From assembly GCF_010093305.1 (NCBI RefSeq), contig NZ_PDWS01000001.1:1-64000 (forward strand): a DNA stretch of 64,000 bases, written 5' to 3'. Positions 1-8,457 of this stretch are shown piece by piece. Made by a program: the position numbers and the translations under genes. This DNA is from Pseudoxanthomonas sacheonensis. GTDB taxonomy: Bacteria > Pseudomonadota > Gammaproteobacteria > Xanthomonadales > Xanthomonadaceae. Numbering within the stretch: position 1 is the first letter of the stretch; every line of letters begins with the position of its first letter. The notes beneath the pieces are model-generated. The model did no database searches. It was given only the letters and a program-made list of their open reading frames with translations, and was not told the origin of the DNA.

Positions 1-1
1 C

Positions 2-937
2 ACGCTCTACGATGAAGCCGGCCACTGGCTGGGCGACTACGACAACACCGGGGCGGCGCTACAACAAGCGATCTGGCTGGACGATCTGCCGGTCGGCCTG
101 ATCGCCAACGGCAACCAGCTGCACTACGTCGAACCCGATCATCTGGGCACCCCGCGCGTGGTCATCGAAGTGGCGCGCAATGTGCCGGTGTGGACGTGGG
201 ACCTGAAGAGCGAGGCGTTCGGCAACAGCGTGCCGGCTCAGGATCCGGATGGGGACGCCACTCCGCTGGTATTTGATATGCGGTTCCCGGGGCAGCAGTA
301 CGACGCGAACACCGGACTGAATTACAACTACTTCAGGAACTACGACCCTGCACTGGGCCGATACATTGAGTCAGATCCGTTAGGCCTCGATGGTGGGGTA
401 GCGACCTATCTTTATGGCTTCGGAAATCCTACGGGGATTGCCGATCACTTCGGACTAGACGGTAGACCTGGTTTTGGTGATCAAATCAATCCGGGTGGCA
501 TACGAGGAGACGGCGTCAAGGATTACACGAATTACTTCGATTCTAGATTCCCCAAGACTATGGCTGGCGCTGCGCAGATACTTAAGAATCGAATACTGAA
601 GAAAATATGCGATAAGTTCGGAAACAACGCCTCTCAGCTGCCCGCCCTCAATAGTGGTGCGGACGACATAGACGTTCAGCCAGACATGGCGAGATTTGGC
701 GACAGGCCGCAGAGCTGGTACGAGAGAAACGTTCAAATCGGTGCCTTCCAGATCCAGACATCGAACGTTTCTATTAGGTGGGATAATCCGCCTAACATGT
801 GTTCTTCCTGTTTCTCATACGGGGCCAGCATGTACGTTTCTGAGAACACGGGAGACAATAGAATTCCAGGATTTAAAGAGAGAAATGTAAGAATGGGTTC
901 TTGGAAAATTTCTGGCAGGCACTGTTGCGGCCGCTGA
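2..937 (+). CDS. RHS-family polymorphic toxin, C-terminal part (gene runs off the left edge)
   Basis: The reading frame is open from base 2, so only the last 311 codons are present. The first ~115 residues are RHS-repeat core (YDxxG-type units, then YDPALGRYIESDPLGL), the conserved end of the RHS shell. After GNPTGIADHFGLDG the protein becomes a variable tip of about 160 residues that I cannot assign. The tip has a cysteine-rich end, with MCSSC and a terminal HCCGR, which could bind metal. From about base 360 the DNA is visibly AT-richer than the core. That is typical of RHS proteins, where the GC-rich core is conserved and the tip is exchanged. In this family the tip is usually a secreted toxin released by self-cleavage. 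Toxin activity here is inferred from the family. Confidence 0.85.
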   Translation, partial: TLYDEAGHWLGDYDNTGAALQQAIWLDDLPVGLIANGNQLHYVEPDHLGTPRVVIEVARNVPVWTWDLKSEAFGNSVPAQDPDGDATPLVFDMRFPGQQYDANTGLNYNYFRNYDPALGRYIESDPLGLDGGVATYLYGFGNPTGIADHFGLDGRPGFGDQINPGGIRGDGVKDYTNYFDSRFPKTMAGAAQILKNRILKKICDKFGNNASQLPALNSGADDIDVQPDMARFGDRPQSWYERNVQIGAFQIQTSNVSIRWDNPPNMCSSCFSYGASMYVSENTGDNRIPGFKERNVRMGSWKISGRHCCGR

Positions 938-959
938 TCGCAGAATAAGGAATATAACA

Positions 960-1400
960 ATGCATACTCGGATTAGGCTAACAGCGCTCCTCTTGATCGC
1001 GTGTGGAGTATGCGCGTGCTCACAGAAGGAAGATCAACTCAATGTTTCAATTCAACGATTTGCGAATGACTATTTGCCTGAGCATGAAATCTTAAAGCAC
1101 GCGAAGAATGACTCCCTTACGGACATCGGAGGGGAGTGGGTTCTTCGATTGAAGGGCAGCCAGGGAGTCATCTCTCTTACAAACGGCTCGTTTCAAAGGG
1201 CTGATCGGGAAGACCTTGATTACTTTAAGGAGCGGCTAGTTCGCAACAAGCTTCTGGACAATAAAGAGGGCGAGTTTGTCTTGGATAGAGCCGAGCTCAG
1301 ATTGGGTGAAGGTAGCTCCTGCGACTCGACGGAATGCAGCATCTACGTAATGCACAACGATGATAATTCTATGGTTTACATCGGGATCTATAAGAACTAA
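960..1400 (+). CDS. Small lipoprotein, candidate immunity protein for the RHS tip
   Basis: 146 residues. The N-terminus is basic then hydrophobic and rich in Cys; LIAC (Cys15) fits a lipobox, and VCAC (Cys20) is a weaker alternative. The mature part is hydrophilic and acidic. I recognise no family. It starts 22 bp after the RHS stop on the same strand and has the same low-GC composition as the toxin tip, as expected of an immunity gene that travels with it. A lipid-anchored immunity protein would imply that the toxin acts in, or passes through, the periplasm. The immunity role is inferred from position only. Confidence 0.6.
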   Translation: MHTRIRLTALLLIACGVCACSQKEDQLNVSIQRFANDYLPEHEILKHAKNDSLTDIGGEWVLRLKGSQGVISLTNGSFQRADREDLDYFKERLVRNKLLDNKEGEFVLDRAELRLGEGSSCDSTECSIYVMHNDDNSMVYIGIYKN

Positions 1401-1435
1401 GCGATCGTAGAGTGCGGTGAGCCAGCGTAGCCTCG

Positions 1436-1618
1436 TAGGATGGGTTGAGCTCCGTAGGGTGGGCTTCAGCCCACCTCTCCATCCGAAGGCCCCGTAGGGT
1501 GGGCTTCAGCCCACCTCTCCATTCGAAGTCATCGCAACCTGAAAAATTGCAATGGTGGGCCCCATTCGAAGCCATCGCAACCTGAAAAATTGTAATGGTG
1601 GGCCAAGGCCCACCCTAC
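1436..1618. repeat. REP cluster (family A, GTAGGGTGGGC...GCCCACC)
   Basis: Two near-identical palindromic units at 1454-1475 and 1494-1515, a degenerate unit near 1436, and two copies of a linker (CGAAGYCATCGCAACCTG) followed by GGTGGGCC halves, ending in an inverted copy at 1597-1618. Related units flank the other side of the transposase and recur at 6271-6355 and 9921-10078. Confidence 0.9.
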
Positions 1619-1692
1619 GGTAGGGTTTTCCTTATGGTTTGTTGGGTGACGGGACGATAGCGGAGGCGTGCCATCGTCCGGATGCTTTCGAT

Positions 1693-2196
1693 ATGCCTGA
1701 CTATCGACGCGTCTGGGTGCCGGGTGGCACCTATTTCTTCACGGTCGCCATTGCCGAAAGGCGGCGAACCCTGCTGACCGACCGTATTGACGAACTACGC
1801 GATGCATTTCGCGTTGCACACAAGGTTCGCCCTTTCCGCATCGACGCTATCGTCGTACTTCCCGATCACATGCATTGCCTATGGACGCTGCCGCCGGGCG
1901 ATGACGCATTCTCGATTCGCTGGAGCCATATCAAGGCCGGATTCTCCAGGCGTATCGCCGTCGGCGAACACCGAAGACCCTCGCGAATCGCCAAACGTGA
2001 ACGTGGTATTTGGCAAAGACGGTACTGGGAACACCTCATACGCGACGGAACCGATCTGCGGCGACGCGTGGACTACATTCACTTCAATCCGGTAAAGCAT
2101 GGCTATGTGAAGCAAGCGAGCGAATGGCCGTACTCCTCGCTGCATGCCTACATCGCGCGTGGTGACCTGCCAGGAAACCGGAGCGCAGACATGTAG
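1693..2196 (+). CDS. REP-associated tyrosine transposase (RAYT, Y1 family)
   Basis: 167 residues from the ATG that gives MPDYRRVWVPGG, the usual N-terminus; a TTG at 1639 would give 18 more residues but does not match the family. It carries the Y1/HUH signature: DHMHCLW (metal-binding HxH) about residues 60-70 and the catalytic Tyr in DYIHFNPVKHG near the C-terminus. YFFTV and WQRRYWEHLIRD are also typical. RAYTs are single-copy domesticated IS200-like enzymes thought to nick and move REP palindromes. The gene is bracketed by such REPs on both sides, and its own TAG stop lies inside the downstream REP. No second transposase or IS terminus is seen, so this is a REPtron rather than an insertion sequence. 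Confidence 0.92.
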   Translation: MPDYRRVWVPGGTYFFTVAIAERRRTLLTDRIDELRDAFRVAHKVRPFRIDAIVVLPDHMHCLWTLPPGDDAFSIRWSHIKAGFSRRIAVGEHRRPSRIAKRERGIWQRRYWEHLIRDGTDLRRRVDYIHFNPVKHGYVKQASEWPYSSLHAYIARGDLPGNRSADM

Positions 2197-2220
2197 GGTG
2201 GGCCTTGGCCCACCATTGCC
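2193..2220. repeat. REP, family A, downstream flank of the RAYT
   Basis: GTAGGGTGGGCCTTGG continued by CCCACCATTGCC; the TAG at 2194-2196 is the transposase stop codon. Confidence 0.88.
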
Positions 2221-2278
2221 GCTGCCCGCCCACTCCCTGGATAAGCCGAGGGTGTGCGGGCCGGATGGACATCAAGGC

Positions 2279-3808
2279 TCAGAAGAAGCCCAAGGCTTTG
2301 GGCGAATAGCTCACCAGCAGGTTTTTGGTTTGCTGGTAGTGGTCTAGCATGGCCTTGTGGTTTTCGCGGCCGATGCCCGATTGCTTGTAGCCACCGAAAG
2401 CCGCCGCCGCCGGATAGGCGTGGTAGCAATTGCTCCACACTCGCCCGGCCTGGATGGCGCGGCCTACGCGGTACAGGCGCGCGCCATCGCGGCTCCACAC
2501 GCCGGCGCCCAGACCGTAGGCGGTGTCGTTGGCGATCGCGATGGCGTCGGCCTCGTCCTTGAAGGTGGTCACGCTGACCACCGGCCCGAAGATTTCCTCC
2601 TGGAACACGCGCATCCCGTTGTGGCCGCTGAACACCGTCGGCTTGACGTAGTAACCGCCCTGCAAATCGCCACCCAACTTGTTCTGTTCGCCGCCGATCA
2701 ACACTTCGGCGCCCTCCGCCTTGCCGATGTCGATATAGGCAAGGATCTTGTCGAGTTGCGCCTGCGAGGCCTGCGCGCCGAGCATGGTGTTGGAGTCGAG
2801 CGGATTACCCTGCTTGATCAGCGCTACACGCGCCAGCGCCTTTTCCATGAACCGCTCGTAGATCGACTCCTGGATCAGCGCCCGCGATGGGCAGGTACAA
2901 ACCTCGCCCTGGTTGAAGGCGAACAGCACGAAACCTTCCACCGCCTTGTCGAGGAAATCGTCGTCGGCCGCCATGACGTCTTCGAAGAAGATATTCGGAG
3001 ACTTGCCGCCCAGCTCCAGCGTGGCCGGAATCAGGTTGCCGGCCGCGGCCTGGGCGATCAGGCGGCCGGTGGCGGTGGAACCGGTAAAGGCGATCTTGGC
3101 GATACGGGTGCTGCCGGCCAACGCCATGCCGGCTTCGCGGCCGTAGCCGTTGACGATGTTGAGCACGCCCGGCGGCAGCAGGTCGGCGATCAGCTCCATC
3201 AGCACCAGCAGGCTGGCGGGGGTCTGCTCTGCCGGCTTGAGCACGACGCAGTTGCCGGCGGCCAGCGCCGGCGGCAGTTTCCAGGCCGCCATCAGGATCG
3301 GGAAATTCCACGGAATGATCTGCCCGACCACGCCCAGCGGTTCGTGGAAGTGATAGGCGATGGTGTTCTCGTCGATCTCGCTGATCGAACCTTCCTGCGC
3401 GCGCACCGCGCCAGCGAAGTAGCGGAAATGATCGGCCGCCAACGGTATGTCGGCGTTCATGGTTTCGCGGATCGGTTTGCCGTTGTCCCAGGTTTCGGCA
3501 TAGGCCAGAAGTTCGAGATTCTGATCGATGCGGTCGGCGATCTGGTTGAGGAGATTGGCGCGCTGGGTGACGCTGGTCTTGGCCCAGGCGTCCTTGGCGG
3601 CATGGGCGGCATCCAATGCGGCTTCCACGTCCTCGGCCTGCGAGCGCGGAACGCGGGTGAACGGCTTGCCGGTGACTGGGGTGATGCAATCGAAATACTT
3701 GCCGCCCTTGGGGGCAAGCCAGCGACCGCCGATGAAATTCTCGTACTGCGGCTTGAAGATGGATCGCGGGTCGGTGGCGTGCGGCTTGGCGGTAACGACG
3801 GCGTTCAT
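2279..3808 (-). CDS. aldB: NAD(P)-dependent aldehyde dehydrogenase, AldB/ExaC type
   Basis: 509 residues, close to the ~510 of Escherichia coli AldB and similar to it over the whole length. It oxidises acetaldehyde and related aldehydes to acids in the cytoplasm. Visible: N-terminal YENFIGG, cofactor-binding PWNFP and FTGSTATG, the general base in LELGGKSPN, the catalytic Cys in GEVCTCPSR, and C-terminal [12 protein letters not shown]. The ATG at 3808 was chosen because GGGAGCAC precedes it and it fits the family; the open frame continues upstream without family similarity. It is divergent from the sigma-54 activator at 4054, and a -24/-12 element lies ~63 bp before the start codon. Induction by aldehyde or alcohol through that activator is inferred. 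Confidence 0.95.
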   Translation of the reverse strand: MNAVVTAKPHATDPRSIFKPQYENFIGGRWLAPKGGKYFDCITPVTGKPFTRVPRSQAEDVEAALDAAHAAKDAWAKTSVTQRANLLNQIADRIDQNLELLAYAETWDNGKPIRETMNADIPLAADHFRYFAGAVRAQEGSISEIDENTIAYHFHEPLGVVGQIIPWNFPILMAAWKLPPALAAGNCVVLKPAEQTPASLLVLMELIADLLPPGVLNIVNGYGREAGMALAGSTRIAKIAFTGSTATGRLIAQAAAGNLIPATLELGGKSPNIFFEDVMAADDDFLDKAVEGFVLFAFNQGEVCTCPSRALIQESIYERFMEKALARVALIKQGNPLDSNTMLGAQASQAQLDKILAYIDIGKAEGAEVLIGGEQNKLGGDLQGGYYVKPTVFSGHNGMRVFQEEIFGPVVSVTTFKDEADAIAIANDTAYGLGAGVWSRDGARLYRVGRAIQAGRVWSNCYHAYPAAAAFGGYKQSGIGRENHKAMLDHYQQTKNLLVSYSPKALGFF

Positions 3809-3870
3809 GGTGTGCTCCCGGTTGGCTAGAAGGCCCTGCGGGGTGATCCCTGCGGGTACCGATTCAAAGC

Positions 3871-3885
3871 GCAAGCGCTGTGCCA
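3871..3885 (-). promoter_or_regulatory. Sigma-54 (-24/-12) promoter of aldB
   Basis: On the minus strand the sequence is TGGCACAGCGCTTGC. It matches the consensus TGGCAC-N5-TTGC, with exactly 10 bases between the GG and GC dinucleotides. It points toward aldB and leaves a 5' leader of roughly 50 bases. The divergent neighbour is a sigma-54 enhancer-binding protein, which supports the call. Confidence 0.85.
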
Positions 3886-4024
3886 AACCACGGGTGCTGC
3901 AATGCGGCAACACTGCAGCCAGACGCCGCAATGAAGCCGACCGGAACTTGTTGCGATGCCGCATGAAATGCAGCTTGCATCGTCGCACGGATCGTGCTGT
4001 TAATCGGGACAGCACACGCAACAG

Positions 4025-4043
4025 CTGTCGCAAAACGCGACAG
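4025..4043. promoter_or_regulatory. Candidate activator binding site, inverted repeat
   Basis: CTGTCGC-AAAAC-GCGACAG, a perfect 7+7 palindrome with a 5-base spacer, overlapping the ribosome-binding region of the regulator and ~140 bp upstream of the sigma-54 promoter. The position suits an enhancer that also autoregulates. No binding data are implied. Confidence 0.5.
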
Positions 4044-4053
4044 GAGGCGATCG

Positions 4054-5982
4054 GTGGCGCAACTCACTTCCAAGCAGCGGCTGGGCCAGGCACGGCGCAC
4101 ATTCTTCGAACGCGGAGCCGCGCCCGTCGGCCAGGTGCCGGACACCATCCTGCAATCCTGGCGGCGCTGCCAGCAATTGGGATTGACCGCGCAAAACCAG
4201 CCGGCGATGGAACCGGTACCCGACTTGCGCCTGCGCGAAATGCGCGAACGTCACGAAAAGCTGTGGCGGCTGGCGCGCGCCGAACTCGACGGCCTGCGCG
4301 GCGACGCCGTGGCCACGGGCAGCATTGTCCTGCTCACCGACGATGAGGGCTGGATTCTCGACGCCGAAGGCAGCACCGGATTTCTCGACAAGGCCGGACG
4401 GGTGGCGCTGATGCCCGGCGCCTGCTGGAGCGAAAACCGCGTTGGCACCAATGCCATCGGCACCGCCATCGTGGAAGGCCGCGGCGTGGAAGTGCGCGGC
4501 GGCGAGCATTATTTCGACCCGCACGGCATCTTGAGCTGCTCGGCGGCGCCGATCTTCGATCCTTTTGGGCAGTTGGTCGGCGTGCTCGATATTTCCGGCG
4601 ACGCCAGCGTGCCCCAGTTGCATGCGCTTGGCTTGGCGCGGCTGGCGGTGGCCAATATCGAACACCGTTATTTCGACGATGGCATCAAGGGCTGCGAACT
4701 GCTGCGCCTGCACCATGCTCCGGCCCTGCTCGGAACCGCACGCGAAGGTCTGCTGGCGTTTCGCGGCGGCAGACTCGTTGCCGCCAACCGTGTCGGCCTG
4801 CATCTGTTCGGGCTGGAGCGCGGCGACCTGGGCCGCACCCAATACCCGCAATTGTTCGCCGAAGCCCTCACCCGTTTGCGCGACGACGGCATGCTGCTCG
4901 ACCGCCAAGGCCGCGCCTTGCACGGCCGCGTCGATGACGACGATAGCCAGCGTCCCAAGCGCCCGCCCACACGCGCACCGATCACGGTGTCGGCGGCGGC
5001 GCGCGGCCTGGGCGCCGATGCGCCGCTGTTCAATGCCGCGCTCGAAACGGATCTGCAACGCGCCTGCCGCGTACTCGACGCCGGCCTGCCGGTGCTGGTG
5101 CAGGGCGAAACCGGCACCGGCAAGGAAGTGTTCGCCCGCGAACTGCACCGCCGCAGCGCTCGCGCCGGCAAGCCCTTCGTCGCAGTCAATTGCGCGGCCT
5201 TGCCCGAAGGCCTCATCGAAGCCGAACTGTTCGGCTACGAAGACGGCGCCTTCACCGGCGCCCGCCGCCAGGGCAACCCCGGCTTGCTGCGCCAGGCCGA
5301 TGGCGGCGTCTTGTTTCTCGATGAAATAGGCGATATGCCGCTGGCCTTGCAACCGCGCCTGCTGCGCGTGCTGCAGGAACGCGAGTTGACCCCGTTGGGC
5401 GGCGGCAAGCCGCTCAAACTCGACTTCGCCCTGATCTGCGCCACTCACCGCGACCTGGAAGAGGCGATCCAGGCGGGCCGCTTCCGTCCCGACTTGTTTT
5501 ACCGCATTGCTCACCACGGCGTGCGGATCGCGCCGCTGCGCGAGGCCGGCGAATGTACGGAACTGGTTGCAGCGCTGTGGCAACGCGTTGCCGCTGGGCG
5601 CGAGCTCGATGAGGCCGCACTGGCGCGGCTGGCGGCCTATCCCTGGCCCGGCAATCTGCGTCAACTGGCCGCGTGCCTGCGCACCTTGGTGGCATTGAGC
5701 GAACCCGATCAGCGTATCGACGTGGAACTATTGCCCGCCTATCTGCGCTGTGCCGAGCGCGCTGGAACTACGGCGCCCGTGCCGGTGCCGGCAGCCGCGT
5801 CGGCCGCAGGCGGGGCCATCAACGACCTTGACGCCATCACTCAGACCGTCATGCGCGAGGCTCTGGTCATGTGCCACGGCAACGTCGCGCAGGCCGCCAA
5901 GCGCTTGGGCATCAGCCGCAGTACTCTCTACCGGCGCCTGGGCAGCGACCCGCGTGGACTGGATCCGCGGCGTCTACAGTAG
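4054..5982 (+). CDS. AcoR-type sigma-54-dependent transcriptional activator
   Basis: 642 residues from the GTG at 4054, preceded by CAGGAGG; the frame is open further upstream but that part overlaps the intergenic palindrome. Domains in order: an N-terminal segment with SWRRC; a GAF sensor (~60-200) with [13 protein letters not shown]; a linker; an AAA+ domain with Walker A GETGTGKE, the sigma-54 contact loop GAFTGA and Walker [12 protein letters not shown]; and a Fis-type C-terminal helix-turn-helix ([20 protein letters not shown]). AcoR relatives sense acetoin, alcohols or aldehydes and switch on dehydrogenases. Divergence from aldB and the sigma-54 promoter there make aldB the likely target. 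The ligand cannot be read from the sequence. Confidence 0.93.
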   Translation: MAQLTSKQRLGQARRTFFERGAAPVGQVPDTILQSWRRCQQLGLTAQNQPAMEPVPDLRLREMRERHEKLWRLARAELDGLRGDAVATGSIVLLTDDEGWILDAEGSTGFLDKAGRVALMPGACWSENRVGTNAIGTAIVEGRGVEVRGGEHYFDPHGILSCSAAPIFDPFGQLVGVLDISGDASVPQLHALGLARLAVANIEHRYFDDGIKGCELLRLHHAPALLGTAREGLLAFRGGRLVAANRVGLHLFGLERGDLGRTQYPQLFAEALTRLRDDGMLLDRQGRALHGRVDDDDSQRPKRPPTRAPITVSAAARGLGADAPLFNAALETDLQRACRVLDAGLPVLVQGETGTGKEVFARELHRRSARAGKPFVAVNCAALPEGLIEAELFGYEDGAFTGARRQGNPGLLRQADGGVLFLDEIGDMPLALQPRLLRVLQERELTPLGGGKPLKLDFALICATHRDLEEAIQAGRFRPDLFYRIAHHGVRIAPLREAGECTELVAALWQRVAAGRELDEAALARLAAYPWPGNLRQLAACLRTLVALSEPDQRIDVELLPAYLRCAERAGTTAPVPVPAAASAAGGAINDLDAITQTVMREALVMCHGNVAQAAKRLGISRSTLYRRLGSDPRGLDPRRLQ

Positions 5983-6152
5983 TTTTACGCCGCATGATTT
6001 TACGAATCCATTTCGTGCCGCTTCGGCATTCTTGCCCCGCACGCGCCCAGGCACGGCGGGACCAATCCCAATAGCGTTAACGGGCCCTGGTAAATGTTCG
6101 GCTTTATGCATCGAAACGCTCGGCGACGCCTTCAGCCCGACCGTCCAACGAC

Positions 6153-6217
6153 GCCTGCCGAGAAAAGCGGCAGGCAACCCCGGAACGGCGGGTTGCCCCC
6201 GCTGATTGCCGTTTTTT
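6153..6217 (+). terminator. Possible terminator after the activator gene
   Basis: GCCTGCCG/CGGCAGGC stem (6153-6175) overlapping a second stem GCAACCC/GGGTTGC (6174-6196), then a run of six T at 6212-6217. The T run is 15 bases from the second stem, so it is weak as an intrinsic terminator. The remaining intergenic bases 5983-6152 show nothing I can name. Confidence 0.3.
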
Positions 6218-6270
6218 GCTGAAAGCCTGTCATCCCGAGACCCCTACGGGGTTCCGATGCGATCGGGATC

Positions 6271-6355
6271 ATAGGGTGGGCCCCGGCCCACCATTGCCAT
6301 GCATCCGATTGCGATGGCTTCGGAGCGAAGAGCGGTGGGCCAGGGCCCACCCTAC
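6271..6355. repeat. REP pair, family A
   Basis: TAGGGTGGGCC unit, a linker containing TTGCGATGGCTTCGGA, and an inverted GGTGGGCC...CCCACCCTAC unit. The linker resembles the one beside the RAYT at 1.5-1.6 kb. It ends 4 bp before the stop codon of pfp. Confidence 0.88.
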
Positions 6356-6359
6356 GCGC

Positions 6360-7616
6360 TCAACCTTCCCACTTCGGCAGCTTCTTCTTCACCGCCACGT
6401 TCTTCAGCGACACGTAGTTGGGCAGACCATCGCGCCCGTACGGCGGATAGGCTTCGCCGCGGATCAGCGGTTCCAGATACTTGCGCGCCGCTTCGGTGAT
6501 GCCGTAGCCGTCCTTGCGCAGGAAGTTGTTGGGCATCTTCTTTTCGTGGTTGGCCACCTTGGTCAGCGGCGCGGCTTCGATCTTCCATTTGTAGGGCGAA
6601 TCGGAAGTGCGCACGATCACCGGCATCACCGCGTTCTGGCCCTTCAGCGCGAACTGCACCGCCGCCTTGCCCGCCGCCTGCGCCTGGTCCCAGTCGCTCT
6701 TGCTGGCGATATGGCGCGCGGAGCGTTGCAGGTAGTCGGGCAGGGTCCAGTGCACTTTCATGCCCAGTTCGTTCTTCACCCGGCCGGCCAGATACGAAGC
6801 CACGCCGCCCAGCTGCGTATGGCCGAAGGAATCCTTGCCGCCGCCGGCATCGGCCACGAAGCGGCCATCGGCGTACTGGATGCCTTCGCTGGCCACCACC
6901 ACGCACCAGCCGACCTTGGCCACCACTTTCTTGACCTGGGCCAGGAACGCCGCCTCGTCGTAAGCGCGCTCGGGGAACAGGATGATCTGCGGGGCGTCGT
7001 CCGGATTCTTGCCGGCCAGGCCCGCGGCCGCGGCCAGCCAGCCCGCGTGCCGGCCCATGGCTTCGTAGACGAACACCTTGGTGGAAGTCTCGGCCATGGC
7101 GGCCACGTCCAGCGCGGCCTCGCGCACCGACACCGCCGTGTATTTGGCGGCCGAACCGAAGCCCGGGCAGGTGTCGGTCACGGCCAGGTCGTTGTCCACG
7201 GTCTTGGGCACGCCGATGCATGTCAGCGGATAGTCGTAGGCCTTGGCCAGCTGCGACACCTTCAGCGCCGTATCGGCCGAATCGTTGCCGCCGTTGTAGA
7301 GGAAATAACGCACGTCGTGGGCCTTGAACACCTGCAGCAGGCGCTCGTACTTGGCGCTGTCGGCTTCCAGCGACTTGAGCTTGTAGCGGCAGGAACCGAA
7401 CGCCCCGCCGGGAGTGTGGGCCAGCGCGCGGATGGCGGCGGCCGATTCCTTCGAGGTATCGATCAGGTCCTCGCGCAGGGCGCCCAGGATGCCGTTGCGG
7501 GCGGCCAGAACCTTGATTTTTCGGGCCCTGGCCTCGGTGATGACGGCCGAAGCGGAGGCATTGATGACGGCGGTGACGCCGCCGGATTGAGCATAGAGGA
7601 GGGTGCCTGCGGCCAT
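6360..7616 (-). CDS. pfp: Pyrophosphate-dependent 6-phosphofructokinase
   Basis: 418 residues. It phosphorylates fructose 6-phosphate reversibly, using pyrophosphate in place of ATP, at the committing step of glycolysis. Family marks: N-terminal LLYAQSGGVTAVINAS; GGNDSADTA, where Asp after GGN is the signature of the PPi-using subgroup (ATP enzymes have GGDG); PKTVDND with the catalytic Asp; and a substrate-binding EAMGRHAGW segment. Length fits the ~410-420 residue subgroup seen in xanthomonads. It is divergent from adk across 125 bp. Confidence 0.95.
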   Translation of the reverse strand: MAAGTLLYAQSGGVTAVINASASAVITEARARKIKVLAARNGILGALREDLIDTSKESAAAIRALAHTPGGAFGSCRYKLKSLEADSAKYERLLQVFKAHDVRYFLYNGGNDSADTALKVSQLAKAYDYPLTCIGVPKTVDNDLAVTDTCPGFGSAAKYTAVSVREAALDVAAMAETSTKVFVYEAMGRHAGWLAAAAGLAGKNPDDAPQIILFPERAYDEAAFLAQVKKVVAKVGWCVVVASEGIQYADGRFVADAGGGKDSFGHTQLGGVASYLAGRVKNELGMKVHWTLPDYLQRSARHIASKSDWDQAQAAGKAAVQFALKGQNAVMPVIVRTSDSPYKWKIEAAPLTKVANHEKKMPNNFLRKDGYGITEAARKYLEPLIRGEAYPPYGRDGLPNYVSLKNVAVKKKLPKWEG

Positions 7617-7741
7617 GGTCTAGGTCGTTCCGGATTGGTGGGATGCGGTAAGCTTGGGCCATAGCGCGGGGCCGCGCTGGCGCAGCGAAGTCTAGCGCCG
7701 CCGTCCGCCATCCGGTCATTTTTTGGTTTTGGGAGTCAGTA

Positions 7742-8320
7742 ATGCGATTGGTTCTACTGGGCCCGCCCGGGTCGGGCAAGGGCACGCAGGCCGCGCGCCT
7801 CAAGGAATATCTGCAGGTTCCGCATATCTCCACCGGGGACCTGCTGCGGGCCGAGGTCGCCGCCGGCAGCCCGCTGGGCATGCAGGCCAAGGAAGTGATG
7901 GCCCGTGGCGATCTGGTCAGCGACGAAATCCTGCTGGGAATGCTCGAGTCGCGCTTCAGCCGGGCCGACACCGCCAACGGCTTCATCCTGGACGGATACC
8001 CGCGCAACCAGGCGCAGGCCGATGCGCTGGGCGTGCTGCTGCAGAAGATGGGCAAGCCCATGGACTATGCGGTACAGCTGGAAGTGCCCACCGAGCTGCT
8101 GGTGGAACGCATTGCCGGACGCGCCGCCGCCGAGGGACGCGCCGACGATACCCCCGAATCCGTACGCACCCGGCTCAAGGTCTACGACAGCCAGACCGCG
8201 CCGGTGATCGATTATTACCGCCAACACGGCCAGCTGACCGTGGTGAACGGCGTGGGCTCGCTGGACGAAGTGTTCAGCCGCCTGGTCGAAGCGCTATCGC
8301 CGGCCAAAGAGGTCGGCTGA
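7742..8320 (+). CDS. adk: Adenylate kinase
   Basis: 192 residues. It interconverts ATP + AMP and two ADP in the cytoplasm. The P-loop GPPGSGKGTQ is at residues 7-16, the AMP-binding ISTGDLLRAE follows, DGYPRNQAQAD is the central motif, and DDTPESVRTRL contributes the Arg finger region. The LID is short (RAAAEGRADD), with no Cys zinc site, so this is the short-LID type. GGGAG lies 5 bases before the ATG. Confidence 0.97.
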   Translation: MRLVLLGPPGSGKGTQAARLKEYLQVPHISTGDLLRAEVAAGSPLGMQAKEVMARGDLVSDEILLGMLESRFSRADTANGFILDGYPRNQAQADALGVLLQKMGKPMDYAVQLEVPTELLVERIAGRAAAEGRADDTPESVRTRLKVYDSQTAPVIDYYRQHGQLTVVNGVGSLDEVFSRLVEALSPAKEVG

Positions 8321-8333
8321 GCGCACGTTTTTC

Positions 8334-8415
8334 TGTAGGAGCGGGCCCTGCCCGCGACCGCACTTGCCATCGTAGACCGCGCCAAAGGCGGTCGCGGGCA
8401 GGGCCCGCTCCTACA
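8334..8415. repeat. Palindromic repeat, family B (TGTAGGAGCGGGCCCTGCCCGCGAC)
   Basis: Two inverted arms, TGTAGGAGCGGGCCCTGCCC and its complement, separated by ~30 bases including AGGCGGTCGC. The whole unit could fold as one long hairpin between adk and mpl. Other copies: 22626, 23676, 29064 and 45896. Confidence 0.92.
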
Positions 8416-8457
8416 TCGCGCTTTCGTTGCCGCGGGTAAACCGGCGACAATTGCGCC

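Noticed and set aside
1436-1618. Tandem repeat block considered as a CRISPR array
   Set aside because: Units are palindromic, unevenly spaced and share the linker sequence, so there are no unique spacers; no cas genes are nearby.
2193-2278. IS200/IS605 insertion sequence boundaries around the transposase
   Set aside because: No TnpB/IscB gene, no subterminal IS hairpins or duplicated copies; the enzyme belongs to the REP-associated branch.
8334-8415. Family-B palindromes called as rho-independent terminators
   Set aside because: No T run follows the stems, and copies also occur upstream of genes and within a gene run (45896). They may still affect transcripts, but the sequence marks them as repeats.
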